Shown one piece after another: positions 4,521-5,681 of a stretch of 5,681 bases of DNA. Made by a program: the position numbers and the translations under genes. The stretch is taken from assembly GCA_903908025.1 (NCBI GenBank), contig CAIVQM010000008.1, positions 1-5,681 of the forward strand, read 5' to 3'. This DNA is from an uncultured bacterium (GTDB lineage: Bacteria > Actinomycetota > Actinomycetes > S36-B12). A model generated the notes under the pieces. The model saw only the letters and a list, made by a program, of their open reading frames with translations, was not told the DNA's origin and made no database searches. How positions within the stretch are numbered: position 1 is the first letter of the stretch; every line of letters starts with the position of its first letter.

Positions 4521-5681
4521 GTGCGCATTGCTGTGGTGGGTGGAGGTCCCGGCGGCCTCTACTTCTCAAGTCTCGTGAAGCAGGTCGATCCGACAGCCGA
4601 GCTGACCGTCTGGGAGCGCAATGCGCCGGACGACACCTTCGGCTTCGGTGTCGTCTTCAGTGAGCAGACGCTCAGCGGCATCAAGGCATCAGACCGGTCG
4701 GCCTTCGACGACATGGGGCGCTCGTTCGCCTACTGGGACGACATCGACATCTGGCTCGATGGCGAGCAGGCCACCGTGAGTGGTAATGGCTTCGCGGCGA
4801 TGAGCCGAGTGGACCTGCTCAGGGTCCTGCAGAGGCGAGCGCTCGCTCATGGGGTGGACGTCCGTTTCGAGACCATCGCACCTCCCGTGGAAGATCTGAT
4901 GGACGAGTACGACCTAGTCGTCGTGTGCGACGGAATCAACTCCCCTATACGCGAGGCATATGCGCAGGAGTTCGGGACGACCATCGACCCGCGGCTCTGC
5001 AAGTACATCTGGCTCGGGACCGACACCGTCTACGATGCCTTCAAGTTCTTCGTCAGGAACACGCCGTGGGGCGTCATACAGGTGCACGCGTACCCCATGG
5101 ACGCGCACAGCAGCACCTTCATCGTGGAGATGCACGAGGACGTCTGGCGCGCCGCTGGATTCGACGCCGTCGATGCGGCGAGCCTCCCTCCGGGAGTCAG
5201 CGACGAGGCGAGCATCTCGCGATTGGCAGAGATCTTCGGCGATGATCTGGATGGCGGATCACTCATCGCCAACAACAGCAAGTGGATCTCGTTTCGGACG
5301 ATCCGAAACCAGACCCTCGTCCACAGGAACATGGCTCTCCTGGGCGACGCAGCGCACACTGCTCACTTCTCAATCGGCTCCGGGACCAAGCTCGCAATGG
5401 AGGACTCCCTCGCCCTCGCCGCGTGCGTCCTTGAGCAGCCGGATGTCGCCTCGGCGCTGGCCGCCTACGATGCGGAACGCGGACCCGTCATCGAGAGCAC
5501 GCAGCGATCTGCCCAGGCGAGCATGGAGTGGTTTGAGCAGATCGGGCAGTACGGGCGTCAGGAGATCGCTCAGTTCGCCTTCAACATGGCGACCCGAAGC
5601 CGTCGAGTGACCTATGGCAACCTCCGGCAGCGCGACCCCGAGTTCGTCGACGCCGTCGATGCGTGGCTGCTCGCCAGCGAG
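4521..5681 (+). CDS. FAD-dependent aryl-CoA monooxygenase, salicylyl-CoA 5-hydroxylase / 2-aminobenzoyl-CoA monooxygenase type, 3' truncated by window edge
   Basis: The frame is open from GTG at 4521 to the right edge (387 residues, no stop). It is a class A flavoprotein monooxygenase: the FAD dinucleotide motif VVGGGPGG (5-12), Glu32 after the second strand, the DG motif CDGINS (136-141), and the GD motif LLGDAAHTAHFSIGSG (273-288) followed by TKLAMED. GFGVVFSEQTL (41-51), WDDIDIW (72-78) and the HFSIGSGTKLAMED stretch are typical of the branch that acts on aryl-CoA thioesters, including the N-terminal half of 2-aminobenzoyl-CoA monooxygenase/reductase and the salicylyl-CoA 5-hydroxylase (SdgC) of the Streptomyces salicylate pathway. 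The likely reaction is 5-hydroxylation of salicylyl-CoA to gentisyl-CoA using NAD(P)H and O2. It is divergent from the ligase that would make its substrate. The window stops near the usual end of this domain, so whether a reductase domain is fused cannot be seen. Salicylate is preferred because of the lower-pathway genes nearby; anthranilate remains possible. Confidence 0.92.
   Translation, partial: MRIAVVGGGPGGLYFSSLVKQVDPTAELTVWERNAPDDTFGFGVVFSEQTLSGIKASDRSAFDDMGRSFAYWDDIDIWLDGEQATVSGNGFAAMSRVDLLRVLQRRALAHGVDVRFETIAPPVEDLMDEYDLVVVCDGINSPIREAYAQEFGTTIDPRLCKYIWLGTDTVYDAFKFFVRNTPWGVIQVHAYPMDAHSSTFIVEMHEDVWRAAGFDAVDAASLPPGVSDEASISRLAEIFGDDLDGGSLIANNSKWISFRTIRNQTLVHRNMALLGDAAHTAHFSIGSGTKLAMEDSLALAACVLEQPDVASALAAYDAERGPVIESTQRSAQASMEWFEQIGQYGRQEIAQFAFNMATRSRRVTYGNLRQRDPEFVDAVDAWLLASE

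Noticed and set aside
4960..5610. Plus-strand open frame of 216 codons inside the monooxygenase
   Set aside because: Ser/Arg-rich out-of-frame translation of a gene whose FAD, DG and GD motifs lie in the other frame.
1..5681. CRISPR arrays, tRNA or rRNA genes, insertion sequences, phage or defence genes
   Set aside because: None seen: there are no spaced repeats, transposase motifs, terminal inverted repeats or cloverleaf sequences, and coding density with metabolic genes is nearly complete.

Overview
The window is high-GC, densely packed bacterial DNA with ATGA stop/start overlaps, GTG and TTG starts and strong Shine-Dalgarno sites. This fits an actinobacterium best, but no taxonomic marker is present, so that is an inference. 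All six genes look catabolic and together resemble an accessory cluster for degrading an aromatic acid, possibly one derived from a nitrile.

Layout. (1) Bases 1-2241, plus strand: the 3' part of a nitrilase gene, then a fumarylacetoacetate hydrolase (FAH)-family gene after a 28-bp gap, then a maleate cis-trans isomerase gene that overlaps it by 4 bp. (2) Bases 2242-2305: a short convergent gap. (3) Bases 2306-4416, minus strand: a benzoate/2-aminobenzoate-type acyl-CoA ligase gene followed, with a 4-bp overlap, by a hotdog-fold (4HBT) acyl-CoA thioesterase gene. (4) Bases 4417-4520: a relatively AT-rich divergent control region with a recognisable plus-strand promoter and a perfect palindrome between its -35 and -10 boxes. 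(5) Bases 4521-5681, plus strand: a flavin monooxygenase gene of the salicylyl-CoA 5-hydroxylase / 2-aminobenzoyl-CoA monooxygenase type, running off the right edge.

How the genes may work together (inference from families and context). The ligase would make an aryl-CoA, most simply salicylyl-CoA. The monooxygenase would hydroxylate it at C5 to gentisyl-CoA, and the thioesterase would release gentisate. A gentisate 1,2-dioxygenase is not in the window and would be expected nearby. The FAH-family enzyme would then split maleylpyruvate into pyruvate and maleate, and the maleate isomerase would convert maleate to fumarate. This would be a thiol-independent lower gentisate route that replaces maleylpyruvate isomerase plus fumarylpyruvate hydrolase. 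The nitrilase could supply the starting carboxylic acid from a nitrile. A 2-aminobenzoate (anthranilate) substrate is the main alternative.
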